Source of the DNA: Pseudomonadota bacterium
GTDB taxonomy: Bacteria; Pseudomonadota; Alphaproteobacteria; Rhizobiales; Hyphomicrobiaceae
Assembly: GCA_018242295.1 (NCBI GenBank)
Contig: JAFECE010000009.1
Span: forward strand, 1 to 64,000
Direction of reading: 5' to 3'
DNA: 64,000 bases
Both the position numbers and the translations under genes were made by a program. Shown one piece after another: positions 34,772 through 44,000 of the stretch. The notes under the pieces were generated by a model. That model worked only from the letters and a program-made list of their open reading frames with translations, did not search any database and was not told the origin of the DNA. Within the stretch, counting starts at the first letter, position 1; each line of letters starts with the position of its first letter.

Positions 34772-35824
34772 TCATACCCCTTCAAGCAGAGCATCGAGAT
34801 CGAATGAGGAATGTCGGCCGACGTTCACCCCGTCCTTCTCGAGAAAGGATTCGGCCGAACGGCGTCCCTCGTCGCGCAGCATGCACAAGAATGCCCATTC
34901 GGCGTTTAGCTTCGAGGAGTAACCGAGCGCGGCCATTCCATCGCTGGCAATGCGATGGATGCGCATGCCTGCCCATAACGCGCCTTCACTATTCCCCGGA
35001 TCTGCGACCTGCCGCAGCATTGCAATCATGCGCAGCTCCTTCATCAGGACGGCGTTGAACGAAACTTCGTTGAGCCGATTGAGAATGTCGCGCGCTGACT
35101 GCGGTATCTCGCTCCGCTCGATCGGATTGATCTGAACGAGGATCGTGTCTTTGGATGTGCATTCGCGAACGAGAGGTGTGATCGTGGGATTGCCGGAATA
35201 GCCGCCATCCCAATAGCTTTTTCCGTCGATTTCGACAGCCTGGAACAGCGTCGGTAGACAGGCCGACGCGAGCAGGACCTCAGGGGTGATGTCGGCATTG
35301 CGAAACACGCGACCGCGGCCAGTATGCACGTCAGTTGCGGTAACGAAGAGTTTGATGGGCGCGCGTGCCAGCCGTTCGAAATCGATGTTTCGGGTCAGAA
35401 TCTCATGCAGTGGATTGGCGCCGCCCGGATTGAGGTCATAGGGCGAGAACACGCGCGACATCAAATCCATCGCGATGAACATCGGCGAGGCGTCGAGCGT
35501 CCAGCGCCCGAGCATGACGTCGATTGGCGTGCGCTGAAAGGGGCTGAGCAGCGCCGCTTCAGATACGTTGCGCCAGTAGGCATCCAGGGCGGCGCGCGCT
35601 CCTTCTGCACCGCCGCTCGAGTAACCATCGATTAGAACGGCGGCATTCATGGCACCGGCCGACGTGCCCGAGATGCCGCCGATTTTCAGCCAAGGCTCTT
35701 CCAGTAAGCGATCCAAAACGCCCCAAGTGAAAGCGCCGTGCGAGCCGCCGCCCTGCAAGGCGAGATCAACCAAACAGGCGTTGCGGTCGAGTTTCCTGCA
35801 AGCATCAGATTTTGCGTCGGCCAT
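34772..35824 (-). CDS. Patatin-like phospholipase (DUF3734-type C-terminus)
   Basis: Predicted 350-residue lipid acyl hydrolase. Active-site features are complete: oxyanion loop LALQGGGSHGAFTWGVLDRL, nucleophile GISGTSAGAMN, and the dyad Asp in YWDGGYSGNP. The C-terminal 120 residues (QINPIERSEIPQSARDILNR onward) resemble the DUF3734 region. Such proteins release fatty acids and in some bacteria may attack intracellular polyester granules or membranes. It forms an operon with the GntP permease downstream. The window also has phaZ, though far away. Confidence 0.85.
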   Translation of the reverse strand: MADAKSDACRKLDRNACLVDLALQGGGSHGAFTWGVLDRLLEEPWLKIGGISGTSAGAMNAAVLIDGYSSGGAEGARAALDAYWRNVSEAALLSPFQRTPIDVMLGRWTLDASPMFIAMDLMSRVFSPYDLNPGGANPLHEILTRNIDFERLARAPIKLFVTATDVHTGRGRVFRNADITPEVLLASACLPTLFQAVEIDGKSYWDGGYSGNPTITPLVRECTSKDTILVQINPIERSEIPQSARDILNRLNEVSFNAVLMKELRMIAMLRQVADPGNSEGALWAGMRIHRIASDGMAALGYSSKLNAEWAFLCMLRDEGRRSAESFLEKDGVNVGRHSSFDLDALLEGV

Positions 35825-36909
35825 CGTCGCTCACGCCGAAACTCGAACACGCTTATGTGCAGTGTAGAGAGAGCGTGCCGAATGTCTCTTGTTAAAATGA
35901 CTGTATGTTTTGCAACGCGCGCTATTGATGATCGAATTATTGCCATTGCGCGTGTCGTTTCAAATTTTATCGCGCGATTGAAGGAGAGATTAGCCTTAAA
36001 TTGCACCCTGCCGCGGACGACCGCTTGCGCTTGGCGATATCGAGGCAGCCGCGCGCGTCTGCGCAAACAGTACCTTGCAGGAATGAATTGACCGAAGGAT
36101 CGCAGATCTCAACAGCGGCGCGACGGTAGCGAAGAAGCGGATCACAGAGCACCTCTGAGAATCCGACTGCCACCGATGCATCCGCACGCAGTATAGGCCG
36201 CGTAGCCTAATCCCGAAGCATTCGAGATTCGACGCGCGCGATTGGAATTACGCGCAAACGCTTTGCCAGCATTTCCCGGTGAAAGGCCCCTTCTGCTGAC
36301 TCTCATTATTTCTTACACAACGGCTTCGAGTTTCTTCCAGAGAATTGTTTCGGATCAAAAATCGAAAGACGAAATGATTTCACTTGAGATATGCCACGCC
36401 GAAGCAATCCATGAGTTAGCATCGGCCTGAGTATTCGAGGATGAGAGCCGCTCGTATGCTCGAAGCGAAGATAAATACAGCAGGGTCGCGATTACGTTGG
36501 ATTTTTCCCCGGGCATCCGCTCGATGATGTGGGCACGAACAACACAGGAAACAAGCCAACAGGCCGGGCAAATCTACAGCGAAATCGCAATTCGTCCGTA
36601 CACAGCAAATTTTAGAAGTCCGAGGAATTTCGCGCCAAAGTTTATAAGGCCCATGAAGTAGGGATTAGCTTGAACTGACGATATCCATTGCCAAGGGGAT
36701 GATCAGCCCTCGATATCAGTCGGCGTTGCTTTTCGTCGAAGCGCATCGGTCCCGACTGCCAACATTGCAAAACGAAATTATTTTAGCCGGATCAGCTTCG
36801 CGCTCTCGATGCAAAATAGATGAGATCTGAACGATAAAAATAGAAGCTCAGGCTTCGACACGAAATATTCAGCCCAAGTAACGGGATTAAGTGAGCGAGC
36901 GTCCTCACG
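35825..36909. other. Long gap upstream of the amine oxidase fusion gene
   Basis: About 1.1 kb with no recognisable gene. GC is lower than in the neighbours, especially 36240-36900. The frames present (for example plus-strand 36242-36430) have no family resemblance. There is no tRNA, integrase or clear direct repeat marking an island boundary, but the composition change fits the edge of an acquired segment. Confidence 0.5.
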
Positions 36910-38985
36910 ATGCCGAAGGAAGTCAGTGTAGCAATTATCGGCGGTGGTCCTGGTGGATTATTTTCCGCTTGGCACTTGGCAGAGAAGGCCGGTTCCAGCT
37001 GCAAAATCACAATTTACGAAGCAAGCGAGCGTCTGGGCGGCAAGATCTCCACCGGACAATTCTCCGGCATTGGGCCGTACGAAGCCGGCGTTGCCGAGAT
37101 CTACGATTACTCACGCATCGGACCCGATCCGCTGCGCGATCTAATCGTCAATTATCTCGGTCTAAAGGTCAAATATCTTCAGGGCGGCCCTTGCGTTCTT
37201 GATGGCAAGATCGTCCCGACCCCCGACGATCTTGGGCGGGAGTTTGGGGAACGCACCCAAGATGAAGTGAATGCATTTCTGAAGCGTTGCGTCGATTTAA
37301 TGAGCCCGGAAGACTATTATCTTTCCAATGCGCGAATGGATAACGAACATTGTTGGGCTAACGTCTCTGCCGAATATGTTCTTGCCACAGAGATCAAGGA
37401 TGACGCCGCGCGAAGGTATGTGCGTGCTTCGGCTCACAGCGACGTTGCCGCTCCTCCCCATCTGACGAATGGGCTCAATTTTTTGAAAAACGTCGTCGTC
37501 GATATCGACGGCTATATGGATATCTTCTCCGTCGTTGGCGGCAATGAGCAGATCGTTACCGCGCTGGTCGAAGAACTCGATGCGGAAATACGCCTCGGTT
37601 CCAACGTCGTCGCGGTTGAGCCTTTGCCCGAAGGTACATATAAAATCGAACTACAGGCCAACGGCGTTCAAGAGCTAGCAACTGCCGACCTCGTCATTGT
37701 GGCGCTGCCGCTCACATCCCTTTCGACGATCTATTGGCGATCCGTGCCGCTGCAACGGGCGATCGCTAGACACGTCGCATATTACGATCGTCCCGCTCAC
37801 TATGTTCGGGCCACGCTGCTATTCAAGAGACCGTTCTGGCGTGAGCATCTTCCCACAGACTGGTGGTACCTCGACGCCTTCGATGGTAGCTGCGTCTATG
37901 ATGAAGGCGCTCGAAATGATTTTTCTGGCTGCGGAGCCTTAGCCTTTTTGATCGCCGGCAATGCCGCGCTGGCACTTGCGAATTTGACCGATGACCGCAT
38001 CGAACGACTGTGCCTCGATGCCTTGCCGCCAGAACTCGCCGAAGGAAAAGACCTCATCATCGATCGACGTATCCATCGCTGGATGGCGTCGGTCAACGCC
38101 ATACCCGGCGGGCTGCCGGTCCGCCAGCACACCGATAGTCACCGCCCCGATCCCGAAAATCTTCCCGGACTTGTCTTGGTTGGGGACTATATTTTTGACG
38201 CAACGCTCAACGGTGCCTTTGATTCTGCGGACGCCGCAACCGATATCGTCATGGCGGAAATTCTGATCCGCCGCCGCGCGGAGCTTGGTGCATCCAATAG
38301 GGAACCAGCACCGATAGCGGAAACGTTGGCGCAGCTGTGCCCCGTTTCGATTCTCGTCGACATACTGAGGATGACATGGGGCTTAGACAGAAATTCAAAG
38401 ATACTGCACGTCGGTGCTGGGTCGGGACGAACCGTCGCCGCACTGAGGTCTCTTGGCTATGACGCGATTGGTGTGGAGTGCAACAGATCCGCGATGGCAC
38501 CAACGTCATCGGAAGTTGGCGACCTTAATGTCTATTGTGAGTTTGACGACTTGCCATTCAAAGACCAGTCCTTTGACGCGGTCATCGAGAGTGGACTTTG
38601 CCGCCTTCCACAAACCAGGATTTCGAAAGCGATTGAGGAAATTCGGCGCGTAACACGGCATGGTCTCGTTCTTGGGTCCGTTGCAACAGATTTGCCGATT
38701 GATTTGATCGAGCGTCACGAACTTCTCAATAGTGTGGAGACGCTGGGCTCTCGGTGGGACTGGTCGGAGAAGCTTTGCGAAGCGGGCTTCGGTCACGCGC
38801 TCATGGATCCGGTTCTTCTCAACGAAGCCTGGAAGATCGCCGAAGCAGCTGGAGCCGGACCCGGACATTGGTTCGAAGATGCGGAAAGCCTGATGTACTG
38901 CATCTATGAGCCCAAACACGTTGAAGTCCAAAAAGAACTTCCAAGCCTCAGCTCACCCGATGACGTTTCGATCGCCGCCGAATAG
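36910..38985 (+). CDS. Fusion of FAD amine oxidase-like and SAM methyltransferase domains
   Basis: Predicted 691-residue two-domain protein. Residues 5-460 form an FAD-dependent amine oxidase-like flavoprotein: dinucleotide motif VAIIGGGPGGLFSAWHLAEK, then YEASERLGGKIST, and a C-terminal FAD motif GLVLVGDYIFDATLNGAFDS. Residues about 480-640 form a class I methyltransferase: ILHVGAGSGRTVAALRSLGY (motif I), GVECNRSAM, and DDLPFKDQSFDAVIESGLCR (motif II/III). Such a fusion is uncommon. No signal peptide is present, so it acts in the cytoplasm. A tail-anchored protein is encoded 15 bases downstream. The substrate is unknown; amine or carotenoid-like small molecules are possible. Confidence 0.8.
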   Translation: MPKEVSVAIIGGGPGGLFSAWHLAEKAGSSCKITIYEASERLGGKISTGQFSGIGPYEAGVAEIYDYSRIGPDPLRDLIVNYLGLKVKYLQGGPCVLDGKIVPTPDDLGREFGERTQDEVNAFLKRCVDLMSPEDYYLSNARMDNEHCWANVSAEYVLATEIKDDAARRYVRASAHSDVAAPPHLTNGLNFLKNVVVDIDGYMDIFSVVGGNEQIVTALVEELDAEIRLGSNVVAVEPLPEGTYKIELQANGVQELATADLVIVALPLTSLSTIYWRSVPLQRAIARHVAYYDRPAHYVRATLLFKRPFWREHLPTDWWYLDAFDGSCVYDEGARNDFSGCGALAFLIAGNAALALANLTDDRIERLCLDALPPELAEGKDLIIDRRIHRWMASVNAIPGGLPVRQHTDSHRPDPENLPGLVLVGDYIFDATLNGAFDSADAATDIVMAEILIRRRAELGASNREPAPIAETLAQLCPVSILVDILRMTWGLDRNSKILHVGAGSGRTVAALRSLGYDAIGVECNRSAMAPTSSEVGDLNVYCEFDDLPFKDQSFDAVIESGLCRLPQTRISKAIEEIRRVTRHGLVLGSVATDLPIDLIERHELLNSVETLGSRWDWSEKLCEAGFGHALMDPVLLNEAWKIAEAAGAGPGHWFEDAESLMYCIYEPKHVEVQKELPSLSSPDDVSIAAE

Positions 38986-39000
38986 TTCAAGGAGCACGCC

Positions 39001-39837
39001 ATGCTAGATATTCCCGTGCAAAAAAGTGAAGACATATCGGCGCGGGCTTGGACAATCACCTTCGAAGAAGGGAAGAATCCGCCCGATCTTGGCTCGATTA
39101 TCATCACTCAGCCGCGCAATCTGATTGCCGTGATGACCGAGCTCGAAACGGAGCGGATCGTTGCTTCAATGACTTCGATAACTCCAGGTGCCTTGACCAT
39201 CGTCTGTCTGCCGCTTGGCGTCAATTACCCCAAAAACATCGAGCTCGACGCGGAGACTTGGATGCGTGTCGCCGCCGGCCAAACGGTTAGAGCAGGCGTA
39301 CGGACAGTCAGGGTGTTCTGTGCGCAAGATCGAGCTTTGATCTACGCAGCCACTGATCATATTCATTCCGTCATCGACGCCGTCGTTCGGTTCACTGTCG
39401 CACAACGTGAAACGATTGAACTCGAGAAGGCAATGAACGCCGCGTGGTCGTCGATCGACGCCGATGTACCGTTGACTCGTTCCGTCACGCGTCATCGACA
39501 GGCCTATCAAAAGCATTTGGACGAAATGAACGAACGCTCGGCGCGCATGAAAGCCAAGCATCTTCGAATTTGCCGTGCGCTGGAACAGCTCGATACGGAT
39601 TCTGACGAGTTATCTAGGCGGGTCTTTTCGGAGCTGGTGCTCGCTGGTGCGCTCTACGAGCGTGTCGAAGAGCTGGAGGACCCAATCGAGTTCGCCTTAG
39701 ATCAGTATGAAATTGCCAACACAAAGCTGTTCGAAGAAAAAAATGCGGCGAAAGAACAAAGAACGGCAATGATTGGACACTTCCTGGAAGCTGGAATCAT
39801 TGTGCTGCTGCTTCTTCAATTGCCCTTTTTCAAATAA
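39001..39837 (+). CDS. Hypothetical coiled-coil protein with C-terminal membrane anchor
   Basis: Predicted 278-residue protein. The first 130 residues look globular and alpha/beta (ARAWTITFEEGKNPPDLGSI, AVMTELETERIVASMTSITP). A long helical section follows (residues 135-250: RQAYQKHLDEMNERSARMKA, YEIANTKLFEEKNAAKEQRT), then one C-terminal membrane helix (FLEAGIIVLLLLQLPFF). This layout is like RMD1/DUF155-type tail-anchored proteins, but I see no solid sequence match. AAGGAG precedes the ATG. It is almost certainly cotranscribed with the amine oxidase-methyltransferase fusion, 15 bases upstream. Confidence 0.7.
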   Translation: MLDIPVQKSEDISARAWTITFEEGKNPPDLGSIIITQPRNLIAVMTELETERIVASMTSITPGALTIVCLPLGVNYPKNIELDAETWMRVAAGQTVRAGVRTVRVFCAQDRALIYAATDHIHSVIDAVVRFTVAQRETIELEKAMNAAWSSIDADVPLTRSVTRHRQAYQKHLDEMNERSARMKAKHLRICRALEQLDTDSDELSRRVFSELVLAGALYERVEELEDPIEFALDQYEIANTKLFEEKNAAKEQRTAMIGHFLEAGIIVLLLLQLPFFK

Positions 39838-39919
39838 TGCCGCGGTCAGACAAAAAAACTTGCTTGTCGGCGCACAGCCACAAAACTCATAACCCAACAA
39901 ATTCAGTGGGAATATTGCC

Positions 39920-40258
39920 ATGGATATCAAGACTAGGTCGCTCGGCTACGCCATCGCCTTCTCCTCAATCATGATCCTTTCGGCTCTCAACCCGCAGTTC
40001 CGGCACATTGTCGTCGCTGACGCATTTGCTGGCTGTGGTTACGATAATCGGAGTTGGGATGAGTTGCCCTACGGGGTACGACGGGCTTGGGCGATGCTTG
40101 GTTATAGTCGCAACGTCTGGGATTCAGATAGATCAACGCGTTCGGAGGGGGAAAGCTGGTCCCAGCTAACCGCGAGACAGAGGCAGGCTGCGGCGGCACT
40201 CGGCTATTCACCGTCGTCCTGGGATAACGATTGTGGAGCTGCCGCGGACATCGACTAA
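39920..40258 (+). CDS. Small exported protein with two W-L-GY-WD repeats
   Basis: Predicted 112-residue protein. A hydrophobic N-terminus (GYAIAFSSIMILSALNP) is consistent with a signal peptide or anchor. The mature part has two related modules: RSWDELPYGVRRAWAMLGYS then RNVWDSD, and ESWSQLTARQRQAAAALGYS then PSSWDND. The shared pattern is SW-x2-L-x5-(Q/R)-x-A-x2-LGYS-x3-WD-x-D. The two Cys (one in CGYDN before the first module, one after the second) could form a disulfide. I recall similar W-L-GY-WD modules scattered in eukaryotic algae and oomycetes, but this needs a search. Function unknown. Confidence 0.65.
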   Translation: MDIKTRSLGYAIAFSSIMILSALNPQFRHIVVADAFAGCGYDNRSWDELPYGVRRAWAMLGYSRNVWDSDRSTRSEGESWSQLTARQRQAAAALGYSPSSWDNDCGAAADID

Positions 40259-40383
40259 GCCCGAACTCGAAGCCCGGGCCCTATTGCAAAGTCGATATCC
40301 GTATCTCAGGCTGCTTCGGCATTGCCCTTTGGGATCGTTGACGGCTCTGCTTATCGCCAGCTTGGCGCGCTTTCCTTGCAAGA

Positions 40384-41235
40384 TCAGGAAAGGAAGTTGC
40401 GAATTTCCTCGGCGATATGGTCGGCGTGAGTCTCGAGCGCGAAGTGGCCTGTGTCCAAGAATTTGACCACCGCATTCGGGTTGTCGTGCTTGAACGCCTC
40501 GGCCCCCGGCGGCAGGAAGAATGGGTCGTTCTTACCCCAGACCGCCAGCAAGCGCGGTTTATGTGTGCGGAAGTAGTCCTGGAATTTCGGATAGAGCGCG
40601 ACGTTGCTCTTGTAGTCGCCGAAGAGGTCGAGTTGCACCTCGTCTGATCCGGGACGCGCAAGATAAAAATTATCAAGTGAATAGCCGTCGGGCGAGACGG
40701 CAGTCGCATCCGATACACCGTGCGTATACTGCCAGACCGTCGCTTCCGGCGTCAGGAACTGACGAAGCGCCGCTCGATTGGCTTCAGAGGGATTTTTCCA
40801 GTACGCCTGAATAGGGTTCCATCCCTCGCTCAGACCTTCCTCGTAGGCATTGCCATTTTGCGAGATGATTGCGGTGATGCGTTCAGGGTGCTTCATCGCG
40901 AGGCGAAAGCCTGTGGGAGCGCCATAGTCGAAAACATAAATCGCAAACTTCTTAAGTCCGATCACCTCCGTGAAGCGGTCGATGACGGCGGCTATGTTAT
41001 CGAACGTATACGCGAATTTTTCGCGAGGCGGCATGTCCGACCGACCGAAGCCCGGAAGATCGGGTGCCACGATATGAAAGCGGTCGGCGAGATGAGGGAT
41101 GAGATCGCGGAACATATGGCTTGAGCTCGGAAACCCGTGAAGCAGGAGGATTGTCGATCCGTCCTTCGGACCTGCCTCACGATAGAAAACATTGAAACCG
41201 TCGACATCGATCTTCTTGAAGCTGACTTTGGTCAT
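40384..41235 (-). CDS. Alpha/beta hydrolase (haloalkane dehalogenase/epoxide hydrolase-like)
   Basis: Predicted 283-residue cytoplasmic hydrolase. Active-site pieces: oxyanion motif LLLHGFPSSSHMFRDL, nucleophile elbow IYVFDYGAPTGF with Asp103 (Asp rather than Ser, as in epoxide hydrolases and haloalkane dehalogenases), and the His in DTGHFALETH (His264). A cap domain lies in the middle (NGNAYEEGLSEGWNPIQAYW). The exact substrate cannot be told. It is divergent from a CGNR-type regulator with 233 bases between starts, suggesting that regulator may control it. Confidence 0.85.
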   Translation of the reverse strand: MTKVSFKKIDVDGFNVFYREAGPKDGSTILLLHGFPSSSHMFRDLIPHLADRFHIVAPDLPGFGRSDMPPREKFAYTFDNIAAVIDRFTEVIGLKKFAIYVFDYGAPTGFRLAMKHPERITAIISQNGNAYEEGLSEGWNPIQAYWKNPSEANRAALRQFLTPEATVWQYTHGVSDATAVSPDGYSLDNFYLARPGSDEVQLDLFGDYKSNVALYPKFQDYFRTHKPRLLAVWGKNDPFFLPPGAEAFKHDNPNAVVKFLDTGHFALETHADHIAEEIRNFLS

Positions 41236-41468
41236 CGTCGTTCTCCATTCGATCTGTTTAAATGGTATTTTAGTGGTTATCCATGCGCGCGCCGTTCGCG
41301 CATGTGATGCCGATCCGCCGTCGCGATGTCCCAGTAAATAAACGAGTAACTGGTAAAATAACTAGTAGAAGGTTACGAGGATTGGTGTGTGTAAGACGGG
41401 TGTTCGTAACTTGTCAATGGGAATTTTGCCGGTTATAGCGTTGCGACGTCATTTGCAGGTCAATCGCC
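41236..41468. promoter_or_regulatory. Divergent promoter region with repeats
   Basis: The 233-base gap between the hydrolase and the CGNR regulator holds an inverted repeat CATGCGCG (41282-41289)/CGCGCATG (41297-41304) and a 12-base-spaced direct repeat TAACTGGTA (41347-41355), TAACTAGTA (41359-41367). These are plausible operator sites for the divergently encoded regulator. Confidence 0.4.
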
Positions 41469-42098
41469 GTGAGTAACATCCGCCCAACACCCATCTTCAT
41501 CGCCGATGCCAAGGGTTTGGACTTCCTGAACTCCCTTGCCACGCCGGTTGATACCCCTGTCGAATGGCTTGGTTCCGGCGATGACCTCTTGGGATGGCTC
41601 AAAGCGGCCGATCTCGTCCCAACGGATGTTCTTAAAACTTTAAAGGCCGGCGCCTTGCCGGGCGAACTAGATGCAGTCGCTGCGCAGGCCCGCTCGCTGC
41701 GCGAGTGGTTCCGCGGCTTCGTTCGAAAGCACAAGGGCAGGGCTTTGAAGCCAAGTGCTCTACAGCAGCTCGATCCCCTCAATCGGATTCTGGAGCGCGA
41801 CGAGGTCTTCGGCCAGGTCGCGCCGCGCGACCACGAAGCCGCGGTGACGCATGGGCCTTCCCTGATGTGGGTTGAGCAACGCCGTTGGCGTTCACCGGAA
41901 AGCCTGCTTCAGCCGATCGCGCGAGAAATGGCGAACGTGATCTGTAACGAGGATTTCAACCTCATCAGAGCTTGCGAGGGGCATGCCTGCACGCTGATGT
42001 TCGTCGATCGCACCAAGAGTCACCGAAGGCGGTGGTGCAGCATGGCTGTCTGCGGTAACCGCGCGAAACAGGCTGCGCTTCGCGAACGATCAAGGTAA
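41469..42098 (+). CDS. CGNR zinc-finger (ABATE domain) regulator
   Basis: Predicted 209-residue putative transcription regulator. The N-terminal 150 residues match the ABATE pattern (LDFLNSLATPVDTPVEWLGS, AVAAQARSLREWFRGFVRKH). The C-terminus is the CGNR zinc finger: CEGHACTLMFVDRTKSHRRR followed by WCSMAVCGNRAKQAALRER, with four Cys to hold the zinc. The start is GTG. It is transcribed away from the alpha/beta hydrolase gene, the likely target. Confidence 0.85.
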   Translation: MSNIRPTPIFIADAKGLDFLNSLATPVDTPVEWLGSGDDLLGWLKAADLVPTDVLKTLKAGALPGELDAVAAQARSLREWFRGFVRKHKGRALKPSALQQLDPLNRILERDEVFGQVAPRDHEAAVTHGPSLMWVEQRRWRSPESLLQPIAREMANVICNEDFNLIRACEGHACTLMFVDRTKSHRRRWCSMAVCGNRAKQAALRERSR

Positions 42099-42152
42099 TG
42101 CCTGAGTTGAACCTCGGTCGTCTGCTCGGCTGTCGTCGAGTGCTTTCCGTCA

Positions 42153-43142
42153 TCATACGGTAACTACAATCTTGCCGACCTGAGTGTTCGACTCCATGAA
42201 GCGATATGCATCCACGATTTCGTCGAACTTGAACGTCTTCGCAATCACTGGCTTCAACGCGCCAGATGCGAGTCCGGCAACAACAAAGCGCTTGGCCTGC
42301 TCGAGGCGCTTCATGTCTTTGGTGATTTCAAACAGCTGGTAGCCGCGAATTGTTAGATCCTTGCCCAGAAGCGCTAGCACAGGAGCCTGCACATCGCGTG
42401 CGTCGAGTGCTCCGTACTGAAAGAAAATGCCGAGGAATGACAAAGCCTCTAGAATCTTTGGAACCTCAGGTCCTCCGACCGGATCAAACGCGATGCGTGC
42501 GCCCTTCCCGTTGGTAATCTTCATCACTTCTGCAACGAGATCCTGTTCTTCGGTCGCGATCACGTGTCGTGCGCCGGCAGCCAGCAACGTGTCCCGCTTT
42601 GATGAGCCACGTGTGAGTGCGACCGAAACGCCACCTAGCATATTGACAATCTGGATGGCGGCCAGCCCGACGCTCGAAGAGGCTGCTCGAATGAGAACAA
42701 CGTCGCCCTTCTGTACCTTTGCGATGTCGACCAACGCGCCGTAGGCCGTAACAAACATCATCCACGTTGCTGCCGCTTCCTCCCACGACAAGTTCTCGGG
42801 ATGCTTGACGACACCAAATGCTGGCGCATTCACAAGCTCGCCGTGCAAGCCGTACTCACCGAGCAGGAAACAAGGTACGACGCTGACCTTGTCGCCCCTA
42901 GCGAAACCTTCTACGCCCGGGCCAACGGCCTCGATAACACCAGCCACTTCGTACCCAAGAATTGCCGGGAATTGCGGCTCGGTCACATATTGACCTGTGC
43001 GGAACATGACCTCAGCGCGGTTAAGGCCAAACGCTTTGGCGCGAATCTGGACCTCTCCGGCTTTGGGTGACGGAACGCTGATGTCCTCGATCTTCAAGAC
43101 TTCGGGTCCGCCAATTTGATGGAGGCGTACGACACGACTCAT
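42153..43142 (-). CDS. Quinone oxidoreductase-like MDR dehydrogenase
   Basis: Predicted 329-residue zinc-free medium-chain reductase of the NADPH:quinone oxidoreductase type. Features: VVRLHQIGGPEVLKIEDISV opening, AFGLNRAEVMFRTGQYV, ILGYEVAGVIEAVG, and the coenzyme-binding IRAASSSVGLAAIQIVNMLG with FDPVGGPEVPKIL. The structural zinc Cys lobe is missing, as expected for this group. It would reduce quinones or alpha,beta-unsaturated carbonyls with NADPH. AGGAG sits seven bases before ATG 43142. It lies downstream of the F420-reductase-like gene on the same strand, probably one transcript. Confidence 0.85.
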   Translation of the reverse strand: MSRVVRLHQIGGPEVLKIEDISVPSPKAGEVQIRAKAFGLNRAEVMFRTGQYVTEPQFPAILGYEVAGVIEAVGPGVEGFARGDKVSVVPCFLLGEYGLHGELVNAPAFGVVKHPENLSWEEAAATWMMFVTAYGALVDIAKVQKGDVVLIRAASSSVGLAAIQIVNMLGGVSVALTRGSSKRDTLLAAGARHVIATEEQDLVAEVMKITNGKGARIAFDPVGGPEVPKILEALSFLGIFFQYGALDARDVQAPVLALLGKDLTIRGYQLFEITKDMKRLEQAKRFVVAGLASGALKPVIAKTFKFDEIVDAYRFMESNTQVGKIVVTV

Positions 43143-43255
43143 TCTCGGTCTCCTATTGTTTGGAAACGCCATCCGCCGACGCGGTGAAGCGCGCTTCGTT
43201 TTGTTCAGCTTCCGGATGTTTTACGGTTGAAAATTCTTGGGTTTCGAAAATGAGA

Positions 43256-43882
43256 TCATGATTTGATCCAGGCCGGCGCCGCGCTCGTGCCCCAGCCAAG
43301 GAAGAAACCAAAGTGAATGTTGATCTCGCCGACGGGTTCGAGATAGCGCGCATTCGAAAGCGGCCCGGACTCGACCGCTTCGAAATCACCCTTCGCGACA
43401 AGATCGGAAACGATTTTCTTGGCGGCTTCGTCGTCACCGGCAACGAACACCTGAACGCGTCGCCCCTGGCGAGCTGCGACAGGCAATAATTGCGCGAAGA
43501 TGGTGTTGAACGCCTTCACGACCTTGGCTTGCGGCGCAAGCTTCTGGATCTCCTCGGCCGCCGAACTCGTATGGCCGACCGTGAGAGCCTTGTAGTCGGG
43601 CGTGATGGGATTCGAGATGTCGACAAGAATCTTCCCGGCAAAGCCTGCGGCCTCACGAACCGTTTCTTCGGCCGCCGTGTAAGGCACGGCCAGGATGACG
43701 ACGTCAGCACGTTTTGTGGCAGCTTTAATTTCACAGCCCTCTGCGCCAGCGCCGATATCCTTGGCGAGTTCAGCAGCCTTGGCTGGATCTCGTGATCCGA
43801 TGGCGACCTTGACGCCCTTGCTGGCAAGCAGGCGTGCGATGCCAGCGCCCATGTTTCCGGTTCCAATGATTGCGACGGTCAT
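43256..43882 (-). CDS. NADPH-dependent F420 reductase-like protein
   Basis: Predicted 208-residue Rossmann-fold protein: TVAIIGTGNMGAGIARLLAS, GSRDPAKAAELAKD, VVILAVPYTAAEETVREAAG and KILVDISNPITPDYKALTVG are typical of the NADP oxidoreductase (coenzyme F420-dependent) family. In alphaproteobacteria such proteins usually use NADPH with another acceptor, since F420 is rare there. The real start is ATG 43882, preceded by GGAG; a much longer open frame runs upstream but crosses the divergent LysR gene. It is likely controlled by that regulator. Confidence 0.8.
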   Translation of the reverse strand: MTVAIIGTGNMGAGIARLLASKGVKVAIGSRDPAKAAELAKDIGAGAEGCEIKAATKRADVVILAVPYTAAEETVREAAGFAGKILVDISNPITPDYKALTVGHTSSAAEEIQKLAPQAKVVKAFNTIFAQLLPVAARQGRRVQVFVAGDDEAAKKIVSDLVAKGDFEAVESGPLSNARYLEPVGEINIHFGFFLGWGTSAAPAWIKS

Positions 43883-44000
43883 GTGCGTCTCTCCTGTGTT
43901 TGCCGACCCACGTCGACGTTGAAACGAATATGATCCCCTCACGGTTCGTGATAAATGGTCGTATAATTTGGATATTTGAAACCAATAGTTGGAATTCGAT
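43883..44000. promoter_or_regulatory. Divergent promoter region of LysR/F420-reductase pair
   Basis: The 118-base gap between divergent starts is AT-rich and contains TTGG (43968-43971) and CCAA (43982-43985) as an inverted repeat of LysR-type spacing. It should hold the operator through which the LysR regulator controls the reductase gene. Confidence 0.4.
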
